Shown in pieces: positions 63,407 through 64,000 of a stretch of DNA of 64,000 nt (within the stretch, counting starts at the first letter, position 1; each line of letters starts with the position of its first letter). The notes under the pieces are model-generated. The model made no database searches. It was not told the origin of the DNA and saw nothing but the letters and a program-made list of their open reading frames with translations. This DNA is from Styela clava (lineage: Eukaryota > Chordata > Ascidiacea > Stolidobranchia > Styelidae). The translations under genes were made by a program, and so were the position numbers. Where the stretch lies: NCBI RefSeq assembly GCF_964204865.1, contig NC_135252.1:7461383-7525382 (forward strand), in the 5' to 3' direction.

Positions 63407-64000
63407 GTATTTTTATTAAACGTTCTCTTTTTTAATATATTGTTAGCTTTGTATTTGTAAGTCGTGAAGAAAAAGGTGAATGAATTGAAAAGCATTTAGT
63501 TAATATCAGATATAATTTAAGTGATTAAGCAAGTTATTAATCTAGTCAACTCTTTATTTGACTGTATCTGTCATGTTAAATGGTGATATACATTCAAAGG
63601 ATGTTAAAAATGGTTCAGTCAAGACTTCTCAGTCATTAACCTAATTTTGTTCCATGTATTGTTTTGGCAAACTATCAAGATTGATAGTTGTCACCCATGT
63701 TTTATAAAACATTTTATAAATAAAATGATGAACAAATTAAAAAAGATTTCATTTTAAACATTTTTTAATCTGAAATTGTGAAGTGATGGCCATGAAATAA
63801 TTCAGATAAAGGGAATTGTTTGTGATGTACTGCATACTGTGATGTACTTGTGATACGTTACCCCTTATGCACACCTACATTATCAACCAATGTATTTTCT
63901 AGTTTGAAAATGTTATTCAACCTTTTGAAATAGAAAACATGTTTTCTGTATGCTCAGATTAGAGCATAAAACTCCCTTGCTATGCCTTGTTGATTATGTA
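63407..64000 (+). other. Glutamine synthetase intron 4 (partial)
   Basis: Starts with the donor after CAG at 63404-63406. No further GS exon is recognised before the right edge; the expected continuation with the GDHLW-containing block is not in the window. Confidence 0.7.

Overview
This is a piece of an AT-rich metazoan nuclear genome. All host genes have spliceosomal introns with GT..AG borders, except two that have uninterrupted reading frames. Seven recognisable single-copy eukaryotic genes sit among many degraded transposons. The compact genes, short introns and abundance of SINE/MITE/hAT debris fit a marine invertebrate. An ascidian (tunicate) is my best guess, but nothing in the window proves it. 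I see no bacterial operons, CRISPR arrays, rRNA genes or convincing functional tRNA genes.

Layout. 1-6,600: a broken non-LTR retrotransposon (two reverse-transcriptase pieces), a hAT end, a CA microsatellite and dispersed repeats. 6,620-7,447 (+): TIPRL, a PP2A regulator, in one exon. 8,002-10,161 (+): an AP-4 epsilon-like adaptin, also in one exon and without an appendage domain. 10,298-10,731: a pogo/Tigger-like MITE with TA target duplication. 11,722-15,297 (+): inositol-pentakisphosphate 2-kinase in five exons. 19,329-24,905 (-): an NDR kinase (STK38/STK38L) in eight exons. 26,570-34,767 (+): lipoyl synthase (LIAS) in eight exons; its last intron carries a 4.5-kb non-autonomous hAT element with a perfect 8-bp target duplication. 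39,969-47,850 (-): an ERK1/2 MAP kinase in seven exons. 49,000-59,150: a repeat-rich desert containing a decayed hAT transposase of the ZMYM1-like type. 60,708 to the right edge (+): glutamine synthetase, first four coding exons, with a probable TATA promoter and noncoding first exon near 59,690.

The genes do not form one pathway. They are housekeeping or signalling genes: phosphatase control (TIPRL), vesicle coat (AP-4), inositol phosphate synthesis (IPPK), Hippo-like and MAPK signalling (NDR, ERK), mitochondrial cofactor synthesis (LIAS) and ammonia assimilation (GS). IPPK/NDR and LIAS/ERK are convergent pairs; NDR/LIAS and ERK/GS are divergent pairs. Exon borders were placed by hand from splice sites and reading-frame continuity, and every reconstructed junction keeps frame.

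The most notable observations are the intact hAT insertion with its five-unit internal tandem array, strong over-representation of the palindrome TACCGGTA, two adjacent intronless genes of which one is ear-less, an orphan terminal-exon-like segment at 38,202, and a long inverted repeat just before IPPK exon 4. I did not find a clear new multi-gene biological system.
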